NCBI RefSeq assembly: GCF_023715745.1
Contig: NZ_JAMBOV010000001.1
Coordinates: 1-64,000 of the forward strand
Source: Microbacterium oleivorans
GTDB taxonomy: Bacteria > Actinomycetota > Actinomycetes > Actinomycetales > Microbacteriaceae
DNA length: 64,000 nt
Direction of reading: 5' to 3'
The translations under genes and the position numbers were made by a program. The notes beneath the pieces were generated by a model that ran no database searches, was not told the origin of the DNA, and worked only from the letters and a program-made list of their open reading frames with translations. Below, piece after piece: positions 43,664-51,928 of the stretch. How positions within the stretch are numbered: position 1 is the first letter of the stretch; the number at the start of each line of letters is the position of its first letter.

Positions 43664-46414
43664 TCAGCCGGCTTCGACCTCATCCGCGTTCCATGCCCGC
43701 ACCCGGATCCGGAGCGCCGAGGATGCGACGTACGCCACTCGCCGGCTCTCCCCGGCGCGCAGCCCGAACGCGTTGTCCTCGAGCACGTCGCCGACGTCGT
43801 GGGGGAAGCCATCGATCAGGACCACCGGAGCGGGATGCTCACCCGCATTCTCGATCACGATCGCGTCGGCTTCCACGCGGGCACGGAGCACCGTTCGAGG
43901 CTGAGAGGAGAGCGGCGACGACAGTCGCCCGTAGGGCTCCAACAGCTCGGCTATGGGTGTCTCGGCCAGTTCGTCGAGAGGACGCGACTCGAGCGCGCGC
44001 AGCGCCTCGTCCTTCGGCTGGTGGTTGAACGGGTACCACTGTGACGAGATGAGGCCGCCGTCGGCTCCGCGCAGCTCGATCGCCAGGATCAGCGGCGACA
44101 GTCGGGCGTCCGTCAGGGGGGCGGTCAGGCGGAACACGTCGAGCCGCCCGTCGGGTTCGACGTCGACGGTCCGCTCCTGATCGAAAAGCACGCTCCACTG
44201 CGCATCGAAGAGCGTCGCCCGCACTCGCGCCGCCTGCAGCGCGACAGGCGTGTCGTTCGCGACGTGGACGCCGGCCTCGAAGACGTCGTCGGCCGCCCAC
44301 TCCGTGCGGTCGTAGACGGCGAAGGCGGACCGAGGCGCGCTGAACTGCTTCGCGCGGTAGTAGGAGAGCTTCGGCACGCCGTAGTAGTCGATCACAGCCC
44401 AGGACGCACCAGGGAACGCCTCCCCGACCTTGTAGAACCAGTAGCCGGCCGTCTCGGCGCCGCTGTGCGCGCGGATGCGCTCGGACGCGAACCGCAGCGC
44501 ATCCCCCTGCGCGATCTGCGAGTACTCGATGAAGGTCCGCCAGTCGGTGATCGGCCCGTAGGCGGCATAGCGCGCCTGCTTGAACAGGTCGAACAGCGAG
44601 AACTGCGACTGGTGCTGCAGGAGAGCACCGTGCGGGTGCGGCGGCCACTGCTCGAGCAGAGTCGGATCGAGGAACCGACCCATGCTCTCCAGAGAGCACT
44701 GACTCGACAGGCCGTACTCGCCGAAGACGGCCGGCAGGAGATCTGCGTACGCCTCGATCGGCATGCCCTCGTGATAGACGCCGTAGAAGTGCTCACTGCC
44801 GCCCCAGGGGTCCGTCCGGTGGAAGGGCCGGGACGGGTCGTACTGCGTCACGCGCTTGCCGATGACGGTGAGGAGGTCGTCCGACGTCGAGGTCGCCGGG
44901 TTCTCGTTCCCTCCGCCCCACATGATCAACGAGGGGTGGTTGCGGAGCCGCCGGACGATGCGAGAAGCCTGCTCGTCGATGGTCGCGAGGTCGGCGCCGG
45001 TGGCATCCAGTCCGAAGGTCAGGGGGAACTCCTGCAGCACCAGGATGCCGCGACGATCGCACTCCTCGTAGAACTCGTCGCTCTCGACCGTGCCTCCGCC
45101 CCACGCGCGCAGCATCTGCAGGTTCGCGCGGACGACGAGGTCCAGGATGTGGCGGTCCACCTCGAACCCTCGGCGGGCCATCGGATCCGTCCAGCACCAG
45201 TTCGCCCCCTTGAGGAACACCGGCCGCCCGTTGACGACGAACTGCCAGTCGTAGGTGTCCGGGCCGTGCCGCCGGGGCAGCGCCGCCATCCGTACGGTGC
45301 GGATGCCGAAGCTCGTCTGCAGAGTCGTGTCGCCGTCGCCGTCGCCGACCTCGGCGCGGTAGAGGGGCTGCGCGCCGTACCCGAAGGGCCACCACAGCTG
45401 TGGCCGGTCGACCGTCATCTCGATGTGATGTCGGCTGACACCGGCGGGCGCCTCGAAGGACGCATCGAGGGTGTGGAGCGAGCGGCCTCCGGGATCCCGC
45501 ACGACCAGTCGCGCGGAGCGGGCCGCGCGCTCGGCCGTCGGGTTGACCGCGTCCCAGCTGATCCGCAGCCGCGCCACATCCTCCGACGCGTCGTGCACCG
45601 TGACCGCGAGGTCCGTCAGCTCGATGTCGGGCACCGGCGTCAGGGTGACGCCGCGCCAGATCCCCATCGAGATGAGGTGCCCGTAGTGCCAGCCCCACCC
45701 GGGCGACGGCTTCATGACCCCGTGCCAGTCGCGCGGCGGCGGGTCGATACGGACGACCACCTCGTTCGTGTCGCCCGGGCGCAGAAGCGCGCCCACCTCG
45801 ACATCCGGTCCGCCGAACATGCCGGTGTGGCGCGCGACGGGCTGACCGTTGACGTAGACGGATGCCGCGTAGTCGATCCCGTCGAAGCTGAGTCTCACGC
45901 GGCGGCCGAGCCAGTGCGCCGGAGCCTCGAAGCGGCGCGCGTACCACCACTCCTGCTGCTCGATGCGGGTACGCCGGAAGAACCACGGCCACTCGGAGGG
46001 TTCGCCGTGCGCGGTGAGCTCGCTGAAGGTGTGGTCGTCGGTCAACGGATCGGGGGTGACGCCTGCGTCGACGAGGGCGGACTGGACCGTACCCGGCACC
46101 GTGGCGCGCACCCAGGACGATCGGTCCGTGTCCTCGCGATGCCACGACACCGGCCGACGCTGCGCGGCATCCGATCGATCACCCGCCCACCGGTCGATCG
46201 AGAACTCCCGCCCCGGCGATGCTCCGGCCATCAGCCATTCGCCGTCGAGCGACAGGACCTCGTCCGCCGCCTCGGGTACGGCGGATGCCCCGAGCTCGAC
46301 GGCCGTCGCGGGGTGCGAGGTCAGCGCGGCGTGCGCCTCGACCCACCGGTCCCCCCAGAGCGGCGACTGACGCCACCGCCGGCGTTCGACCTCATCGAGG
46401 GACGCGTCGCTCAC
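43664..46414 (-). CDS. GH2 beta-mannosidase-type hydrolase
   Basis: A 916-residue intracellular GH2 enzyme of the long beta-mannosidase branch. An N-terminal sandwich (about 45-230) is followed by an Ig-like domain, a TIM barrel and C-terminal beta domains. The acid/base is Glu504 in GGGNENP and the nucleophile is Glu566 in VFGEYGLSSQ. It has no signal peptide. It is the last gene of the DUF6259-permease-permease-GH2 unit and overlaps the upstream permease by 4 bp, so it is made together with the importer. A related activity, such as a glucosaminidase, is possible. Confidence 0.9.
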   Translation of the reverse strand: MSDASLDEVERRRWRQSPLWGDRWVEAHAALTSHPATAVELGASAVPEAADEVLSLDGEWLMAGASPGREFSIDRWAGDRSDAAQRRPVSWHREDTDRSSWVRATVPGTVQSALVDAGVTPDPLTDDHTFSELTAHGEPSEWPWFFRRTRIEQQEWWYARRFEAPAHWLGRRVRLSFDGIDYAASVYVNGQPVARHTGMFGGPDVEVGALLRPGDTNEVVVRIDPPPRDWHGVMKPSPGWGWHYGHLISMGIWRGVTLTPVPDIELTDLAVTVHDASEDVARLRISWDAVNPTAERAARSARLVVRDPGGRSLHTLDASFEAPAGVSRHHIEMTVDRPQLWWPFGYGAQPLYRAEVGDGDGDTTLQTSFGIRTVRMAALPRRHGPDTYDWQFVVNGRPVFLKGANWCWTDPMARRGFEVDRHILDLVVRANLQMLRAWGGGTVESDEFYEECDRRGILVLQEFPLTFGLDATGADLATIDEQASRIVRRLRNHPSLIMWGGGNENPATSTSDDLLTVIGKRVTQYDPSRPFHRTDPWGGSEHFYGVYHEGMPIEAYADLLPAVFGEYGLSSQCSLESMGRFLDPTLLEQWPPHPHGALLQHQSQFSLFDLFKQARYAAYGPITDWRTFIEYSQIAQGDALRFASERIRAHSGAETAGYWFYKVGEAFPGASWAVIDYYGVPKLSYYRAKQFSAPRSAFAVYDRTEWAADDVFEAGVHVANDTPVALQAARVRATLFDAQWSVLFDQERTVDVEPDGRLDVFRLTAPLTDARLSPLILAIELRGADGGLISSQWYPFNHQPKDEALRALESRPLDELAETPIAELLEPYGRLSSPLSSQPRTVLRARVEADAIVIENAGEHPAPVVLIDGFPHDVGDVLEDNAFGLRAGESRRVAYVASSALRIRVRAWNADEVEAG

Positions 46415-47247
46415 TTCACGGCACCGGCGTAGAGCCCGCTCACGAAGTACCGCTGAGCGAACACGAACAGCAGGAGGATCGGGAGACTCATGATCAGCAC
46501 GGCCGCCATGATGTTGCCCCAGTCCGCGAGGTACTGCGCCTTGAAGTAGAGCACGCCGGTGGTCAGTGTGCGCTTGCCCGGATCGGTCAGCAGGAGCTGA
46601 GGCACGAGATAGTCGTTCCAGATACCGACGCCCTGCAGCACCCAGAAGGTCGCGACGGCGGGCCTGGACAGCGGCAGGAAGATTCGCCAGAACAGCTGGA
46701 AGTACCCCGCCCCGTCGATCGTGGCGGCCTCGACGATCTCCTTCGGGACCTGGCGCATGAACGCCGCCATGAGGAACACGCCGAACGGCAGGGCGCCCGC
46801 GATGTACAGCAGGATGACGCCGACGTAGTTGTTGATGAGTCCGAGGTCGCGCACGACACGGAACTGGGGGACGAGCGCGAGCTGCATCGGCAGGAAGATG
46901 CCCGCGGCCAGCAGGAGGTAGACGCCGGAGCCCACACGGGTCGCGTGCCGCACGATAGCGTACGACGCCAAGGCCGCCACGAACGTCGCGACCGTCATGC
47001 TCGCCAGGGTCAGCAGGATCGAGTTCGCGAACAGGTTCGTGAAATCCGCCTCGCGCCAGGAGGTGACGAAATTGTCAAAGGTCGGGTTGATGGGAAGCCC
47101 GGTCGGGTTCGTCAGCACCTCGAGGTTCGGCTTGAAGGCCGTGATCACGATGATCACGATCGGGTAGATCATCATCACGCTCAGCGCGATGAGAAGGACG
47201 TTCACCGGCACCCGCCGAAGCAGACGCGTCGCGGTCCTGGTGCTCAT
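46411..47247 (-). CDS. Sugar ABC importer permease (MalG type)
   Basis: A 278-residue permease with six expected membrane helices. The ATPase-contact loop is EAATIDGAGYFQLFWRIFLP and the end VSGLYAGAVK is typical of CUT1 MalG-like proteins. It overlaps both neighbours by 4 bp (ATGA). With the MalF-type permease and the binding protein at 50476 it forms an importer without its own ATPase, so a shared MsiK-like ATPase from elsewhere is expected. Confidence 0.93.
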   Translation of the reverse strand: MSTRTATRLLRRVPVNVLLIALSVMMIYPIVIIVITAFKPNLEVLTNPTGLPINPTFDNFVTSWREADFTNLFANSILLTLASMTVATFVAALASYAIVRHATRVGSGVYLLLAAGIFLPMQLALVPQFRVVRDLGLINNYVGVILLYIAGALPFGVFLMAAFMRQVPKEIVEAATIDGAGYFQLFWRIFLPLSRPAVATFWVLQGVGIWNDYLVPQLLLTDPGKRTLTTGVLYFKAQYLADWGNIMAAVLIMSLPILLLFVFAQRYFVSGLYAGAVK

Positions 47248-48236
47248 CGGTTGCCCTCCTCGGCGGCGACGCGGTTGTTGAGTCTGTTCTGCGCGGCGGC
47301 GATGGCGATCAGGACGATGATCACCAGCACCGCCATCGCTGAGGCGTACCCGAAGTTGTTGTTGACCATGCCCTCTTGGAAGACCTGCGTCATGTAGAGC
47401 TGGGTCGAGTTGCCGGGACCGCCTCGGGTCATGAGATAGACGGTGTCGAAGGCACGGAGCGCACCGTTGATGGAGAGCACCAGGACGAGGCCGATCGAGG
47501 GGATCATCAACGGGAGCGTGATGTACCGGAGGGACTTCCATCCGCGAGCCCCGTCGACGCGGGCGGCCTCGAGGATCTCGCTCGGGATGGTCGACAATCC
47601 GGCCAGGAAGATCACGATGTTGAAGCCGAGCCCGCTCCAGAGGTCGACGAGGATGACGCTGTAGAGGGCGAGGTCGTAGTTGCCGAGCCAGTCCTGCGCG
47701 AGCCCGCCGAGCCCGACGCTGCGCAACAGCGTGTTGAACGTCCCGGACGTGGGGTCGTACATGAAGCTCCACGTGAACACGATCGCGACCGGCGAGATCA
47801 CCATCGGAGCGAAGAAGATGGCGCGGTAGATGTTGCCGAGCATGAGCTGTCGGTGAAGCAGCACTGCGATGAGGAACGCGAGGATCGTCTGCACGACGAT
47901 CTTGAAGAACGCGTAGATGGCGGTGTTGCCGACCGCCTCCATCAGAACCGGATCACCCGAGAAGATGCGGACGAAGTTGTCGAGCCCGACGACCTCCCAG
48001 GCACGGTTGAACCCGCGTGCGTCCGTGAAGCTCGCGACGACGACCTGACCCATCGGGTAGACGGTGAAGACGAGGTACAGGATCAGCGCCGGGGACACCG
48101 CGATCCAGAACTTGCCGGTCGAGCTCCGCCCGGTCCACAGCCGCTGCGACAGCGGGCGGCGGGCGCGAAGCGCCCTGGTCGTCTCGGGCTCGTCGAGGGC
48201 GAGGACGCGGGGGTCCTCGACGCGTGTGCTGCTCAT
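47244..48236 (-). CDS. Sugar ABC importer permease (MalF type)
   Basis: A 330-residue permease with a cytoplasmic N-terminus of about 40 residues and six expected helices. The contact loop is EAARVDGARGWKSLRYITLP, and GPGNSTQLYMTQVFQEG near the end is typical of MalF/UgpA-like proteins. The start overlaps the DUF6259 stop by 4 bp. It pairs with the permease at 46411. Confidence 0.93.
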   Translation of the reverse strand: MSSTRVEDPRVLALDEPETTRALRARRPLSQRLWTGRSSTGKFWIAVSPALILYLVFTVYPMGQVVVASFTDARGFNRAWEVVGLDNFVRIFSGDPVLMEAVGNTAIYAFFKIVVQTILAFLIAVLLHRQLMLGNIYRAIFFAPMVISPVAIVFTWSFMYDPTSGTFNTLLRSVGLGGLAQDWLGNYDLALYSVILVDLWSGLGFNIVIFLAGLSTIPSEILEAARVDGARGWKSLRYITLPLMIPSIGLVLVLSINGALRAFDTVYLMTRGGPGNSTQLYMTQVFQEGMVNNNFGYASAMAVLVIIVLIAIAAAQNRLNNRVAAEEGNR

Positions 48237-50302
48237 GGTGTTCCAATCAGAGGCGACGGCGCCACGACGACCGCGTCGTGAGCGGGGACGGTCACGCGTC
48301 CCTCGTGGAGTCGGGTGGGCGTTCCGCGCAGATCCAGCGCGGCGCAGTCCCGGTGCAGTCCGGACAGGATGACGTCGACCGGGTGGGCACCCACGTTGCC
48401 GACGACGACGACGCGCGCGGAGTCGTCGGCATCCCGCCACTCGGTGTGGCTGACGAGGTCCGCGGCCCCTTCGACCACGCGCAGCTGCGCGCGACCGTCG
48501 ACGACGAGGTGCCCGTTCCACAGCCAATCGGCGAGCCGCGCCCGCAGGCCGTCGGCAGCCACGGCCCGTGCGACCGTCAGCGGCATGTCGGCCGGACGGC
48601 CCTTGAAGTTGTAGGGCTCGAGACTCATCCCGTAGCCGTAGAGCACGCTCTGGGCGACCATGCTGCGGTCGTCGAATCCGGTCAGCGCCGTCACGATCCG
48701 AGCGTCTGGCCGCAGCATCCTGCCGACCGGGCGATGCTGCGCCGAGGCGCTGCGGAAGTACGACACGTCGTAGTCCTCGAACTGCGCGTCGTAGGCACCT
48801 TCGGCAGCGATGACGAAGGTGTCCGCCCGGTCGCCGAGTCGGGAGCGGATGTCGGCGATCCACTCCGCATCCCAGGTGAACGCACTGACGCCCGGCTCGT
48901 GGCCGTGGTCGTCCGCGAAGCACAGCAGCGCACGTCCGTGGTACAGCGACTCGTCGGCGAGGACACCGTCGGCGCCCCACTCCGCCATCAGCGCGACCTC
49001 GTCGGCGATCCGACGCCGCAGTTCCGCGACGCCGAAGCAGAGCGGAACGTACCAAGGGGTGCTGATGCCGTACCGCTTCCGGGCGGTGTGGTACACCGGT
49101 CCGGGCTGTGCGTACGGCTGGCCGTTCGGATCCCGCGACACCCAGGCGGCGAGGTCGTCCCAGTGCGGCCCGGGCTTCTCGACCCAGACGTACTTGACAT
49201 ACAGCACCGTGGCGACGTCGAGCTCCTTCGCCCGCTGCAGCGCGCGCAGCAGCCCGTCGAGGCCGCCGAGCTTCTCCGCGGGCACGTGCCAGGGAACCCT
49301 GCCGTCTTGACCCCCCTCGTTCCAGCCGACGATCTGCACGGCGCGGATGCCCGCCCGGGCGCACTCCTCGATGATGTCGACCAGGTCGTCGAAGTCGTAA
49401 CGCGGTTCGCCCTCGGTCGACATGAGCTGCACCTGCAGCCAAGAGCGCGGCTCCTGCAGCCAGGCGGCCGCGCTGCGTCGCGTCGGGCGCTGGTTCTCGC
49501 GGGGGACGTCCAACGAGGCCGTCCACGACCCCTCGTAGGGTGCGACCACCATGGTGGGGAGCACGACGGTGTCCCGTCCCTCGACCGGGAAGTGGATCGC
49601 GTCGATCGTCACCGCCCCGTCGCCCGGTGCTGTGCGGGCCAGGCTGTCGTCGTACCCCGGCTCGAGCGATGCTCGCCAGCCGATGAAATCCAGCGAGGGC
49701 TCGGCCGGCATGATCGTGAGCCCACCCTGCTCTGCGGTCACCGCGATGAAGGGGGATGTCGGGTTTCCGACCAGTTCCGGACGGAGGTTGCCGCTGGCGT
49801 AGTCGGGGAAGATCGTGCCCCAGTACGGGGCGTTGCTGTCGAAGGTCGGCAGCAACGACACCCGCGTGCCGGTCGAGTAGTCGACACCGCGCAACTCGAG
49901 CTCGCCGGGGCCCCGGAGCCCGCGGATGGACGGGAATCGGACCGCCTCGACACCGCCCTCGGCGAGCGAGAGCTCCATCGACAACGACAGCCGACCGGAC
50001 GTCACTGCAGCGCGCACGACGATCCGGCCGTCCAGGCGCTCACCGGTGGAGGACACCGGCTCATCCCAGCGCAACTCGATCGCGGCGGGCTCCTCCTGAT
50101 GGGCGGACGACAGCGTCTGATCCGTGGTCTGCACGACCACCGTGCGGTCGCCGCCGCGGGGGATCTCCACGACGAACAGGGAACCCGCGAGCGTCCCTTC
50201 CAGCCAGGCACCGAGCCTGCCATCATCTATAGCGACGAGGCCGCCGGTACGCGGATCAAAGCGGACGCGGAGCCGATCGGCCTCGATCGTGTGGATGGTC
50301 AT
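48233..50302 (-). CDS. Putative glycoside hydrolase (DUF6259-like)
   Basis: A 689-residue cytoplasmic protein. The first ~290 residues look like a beta-sandwich. The central part looks like a TIM barrel: AGIRAVQIVGWNEGGQDGRV, VATVLYVKYVWVEKPGPHWD, GADGVLADESLYHG and TFVIAAEGAYD carry acidic residues at strand ends, as in retaining hydrolases (candidates Asp/Glu in LADE and AAEG). The tail is a small beta domain. I take it as DUF6259-like with moderate certainty. I prefer the ATG at 50302 because GAGGAAG is 6 nt upstream. It leads the permease genes, with its own operator. Confidence 0.7.
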   Translation of the reverse strand: MTIHTIEADRLRVRFDPRTGGLVAIDDGRLGAWLEGTLAGSLFVVEIPRGGDRTVVVQTTDQTLSSAHQEEPAAIELRWDEPVSSTGERLDGRIVVRAAVTSGRLSLSMELSLAEGGVEAVRFPSIRGLRGPGELELRGVDYSTGTRVSLLPTFDSNAPYWGTIFPDYASGNLRPELVGNPTSPFIAVTAEQGGLTIMPAEPSLDFIGWRASLEPGYDDSLARTAPGDGAVTIDAIHFPVEGRDTVVLPTMVVAPYEGSWTASLDVPRENQRPTRRSAAAWLQEPRSWLQVQLMSTEGEPRYDFDDLVDIIEECARAGIRAVQIVGWNEGGQDGRVPWHVPAEKLGGLDGLLRALQRAKELDVATVLYVKYVWVEKPGPHWDDLAAWVSRDPNGQPYAQPGPVYHTARKRYGISTPWYVPLCFGVAELRRRIADEVALMAEWGADGVLADESLYHGRALLCFADDHGHEPGVSAFTWDAEWIADIRSRLGDRADTFVIAAEGAYDAQFEDYDVSYFRSASAQHRPVGRMLRPDARIVTALTGFDDRSMVAQSVLYGYGMSLEPYNFKGRPADMPLTVARAVAADGLRARLADWLWNGHLVVDGRAQLRVVEGAADLVSHTEWRDADDSARVVVVGNVGAHPVDVILSGLHRDCAALDLRGTPTRLHEGRVTVPAHDAVVVAPSPLIGTP

Positions 50303-50323
50303 CACGTGCTTCCTCGGGTCGTG

Positions 50324-50340
50324 GTGTAGCCATACTACAC
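50324..50340. promoter_or_regulatory. RpiR operator, DUF6259-permease promoter
   Basis: GTGTAG-CCATA-CTACAC is a perfect 6-bp inverted repeat. On the minus strand it contains the -10 box TAGTAT. It is 21 bp before the DUF6259 start. Core GTAG-N5-CTAC is shared with six other sites up to 59501. Confidence 0.75.
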
Positions 50341-50382
50341 AGATCTCGCGTTTTCGTGCGCCGCATCCTCGCTCGACGCCGA

Positions 50383-50426
50383 AATGGGCACGTATCCGGT
50401 AGCTGAACTACCGAAACGTGCCCATT
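50383..50426. promoter_or_regulatory. Long hairpin with embedded GTAG-N5-CTAC site
   Basis: An 11-bp outer stem (AATGGGCACGT with ACGTGCCCATT) encloses a 6-bp inner stem CGGTAG-CTGAA-CTACCG at 50397-50413, which has the operator core. It lies between the binding-protein and DUF6259 genes. It may be a DNA operator, an RNA processing stem, or both. Confidence 0.6.
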
Positions 50427-50434
50427 GGACAGGC

Positions 50435-50469
50435 GAATGCCCGGCCGCTCGGGGAGCGGCCGGGCATTC
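50435..50469. terminator. 16-bp terminator hairpin after the binding-protein gene
   Basis: A perfect 16-bp stem (GAATGCCCGGCCGCTC, 50435-50450, with 50454-50469) and a 3-nt loop start 6 bp after the binding-protein stop on the minus strand. It lacks a strong U-run. It would cut transcription so that binding protein is made in excess of permease, as is usual for such importers. Confidence 0.78.
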
Positions 50470-50475
50470 CCGGGG

Positions 50476-51747
50476 TCAGTTGTTGTTGGCCACGTACTGC
50501 TCGAGGGCGGTGTCGAGGTCGGCGAGCACGTCATCGGTCGACTTCGACCCGCTGATGATGTCCTGGAGCCCCACCAGCAGGGCGTCCTGGATGCTCGGAT
50601 CGGTCGGCGAGAAGGCGGCGACGAACTGCTTCCCCTCCCAGGAGGCCTGCATGTCGGGGAACAGCGGGTCCACATCCTCGCCGATCTGCACACCCTCGGT
50701 CGTCGGGAAGAGCTTCACCTTGGCGAGGAACTCTGAATAGACGTCGTCCTGCATGAAGAAGTCGAGGAACTTCTGACCCGCGGCGAGCTTCGCGTCACCG
50801 TTGTTGGGGTTCAGGCCGAACCGCACCTGGTACGTGCCCCACAGCGCGTCGGACTCCGTGTCGGTGGTCGGGAAGTTCATGTAGTCCACATCGAGGTCGG
50901 CTGCCCGCGCGTCGGAGAGGATCCAGGTGGCCGGGAACATGGCCGCATCGCCGGCGAGGAACGCCGACTGCGCGGCGGTCTGGCTCGTCCCGACGGGGTT
51001 CGGCATGTAGTACGGCGTCAGTTCACGAACGATGTCGAGAGAGTCCCGCCACGCGTCGCTGTCCGAGAAGGTGGTCTCGCCGGCGGCCATCTCGGCCCCG
51101 AGCTCTTCGTTCGCACCGTGCTCCGCGAGCGGGTAGTAGACGATGAACTGAGGCCACCAGTTGTCCTGAGCACTCATGGCGAACGGGACGATGCCGGCGT
51201 CGGACAGCTTCTTGGCGGCATCCTTCAGCTCGGAATACGTGGTCGGCTCGTCGGTGACGCCTGCCTTGTCGAAGAGCGCCTTGTTGTAGATGATGCCGTT
51301 GCCCGAGAGCGAGATGGGCAGGTTGTACGTGCCGCCCTCGCGTTCGGAGTCCTCGCGCGCCTCCGGGGTCAGCTTCGAGAGATAGCTCTCGCCTCCCTCG
51401 GAGAGGTCGGCAGCGAATCCGTCCGCGACGAAGCTCTCGATGTTGCCGAGGTCGAAGCCGTAGACGTCCGGGCCCGCCCCACCGGACAGGCGCGTCTTCA
51501 GCAGGTTGTCGTAGTCGTTGGTGTTGAAGAACTCGGCGTTGACCGTGATGCCGTCGTTCGCCTCCTCGAAGGCATCGATGACGTCTTCATAGGCGGTCTG
51601 GGTGTCACCACCGTCGCCCCACATCATGAAACTGATCTCGACGGGGCCGTCGGACGTACCGCCCGCCGAGCCCGCGCATCCCGCCAGAGTTCCGACTGTC
51701 GCCATGGCGACTCCGGCGAGTGTCGCCCCCTTGAGCCACTTCTTCAT
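50476..51747 (-). CDS. Sugar-binding lipoprotein of the RpiR-locus importer
   Basis: A 423-residue family-1 binding lipoprotein (basic start, lipobox LAGC with Cys24). Family segments are PVEISFMMWGDGG, GPDVYGFDLGNIESFV and NLPISLSGNGIIYNKALFDK. It serves the permeases at 46411-48236. I choose the ATG at 51747, with AGGGAG 6 nt upstream, over a GTG two codons earlier. The promoter has a -10 box TAGTAT inside the operator at 51808. The hairpin downstream separates it from the permease unit. Confidence 0.92.
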   Translation of the reverse strand: MKKWLKGATLAGVAMATVGTLAGCAGSAGGTSDGPVEISFMMWGDGGDTQTAYEDVIDAFEEANDGITVNAEFFNTNDYDNLLKTRLSGGAGPDVYGFDLGNIESFVADGFAADLSEGGESYLSKLTPEAREDSEREGGTYNLPISLSGNGIIYNKALFDKAGVTDEPTTYSELKDAAKKLSDAGIVPFAMSAQDNWWPQFIVYYPLAEHGANEELGAEMAAGETTFSDSDAWRDSLDIVRELTPYYMPNPVGTSQTAAQSAFLAGDAAMFPATWILSDARAADLDVDYMNFPTTDTESDALWGTYQVRFGLNPNNGDAKLAAGQKFLDFFMQDDVYSEFLAKVKLFPTTEGVQIGEDVDPLFPDMQASWEGKQFVAAFSPTDPSIQDALLVGLQDIISGSKSTDDVLADLDTALEQYVANNN

Positions 51748-51807
51748 GGCCACTCCCTGTCTTCATTGATGGTCACGGTCGGGTATCCGTGTGACGCTGA
51801 GGTGTTG

Positions 51808-51820
51808 GTAGCGATACTAC
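51808..51820. promoter_or_regulatory. RpiR operator, binding-protein promoter
   Basis: GTAG-CGATA-CTAC. On the minus strand it reads GTAGTATCGCTAC and includes the -10 box TAGTAT, about 55 bp before the start of the binding-protein gene. Confidence 0.75.
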
Positions 51821-51880
51821 ACATTGATCCACGTTTTGCGGGATTTTTATCAGAACGTGATCCGTTTGTGCCCATTTTGG

Positions 51881-51893
51881 CTAGTGGTACTAC
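51881..51893. promoter_or_regulatory. RpiR operator variant, DUF3863-like gene promoter
   Basis: CTAG-TGGTA-CTAC, one mismatch from the core palindrome. It ends 21 bp before the TAGGGT -10 box (51915-51920) of the next gene, so it overlaps the -35 region. Confidence 0.6.
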
Positions 51894-51928
51894 TTCTGCA
51901 CCGTCGAATCTCGTTAGGGTGTCTGGTC

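Noticed and set aside
47244..51747. Missing ATPase as evidence of a broken importer
   Set aside because: CUT1 importers in actinobacteria commonly share an MsiK-type ATPase encoded elsewhere.
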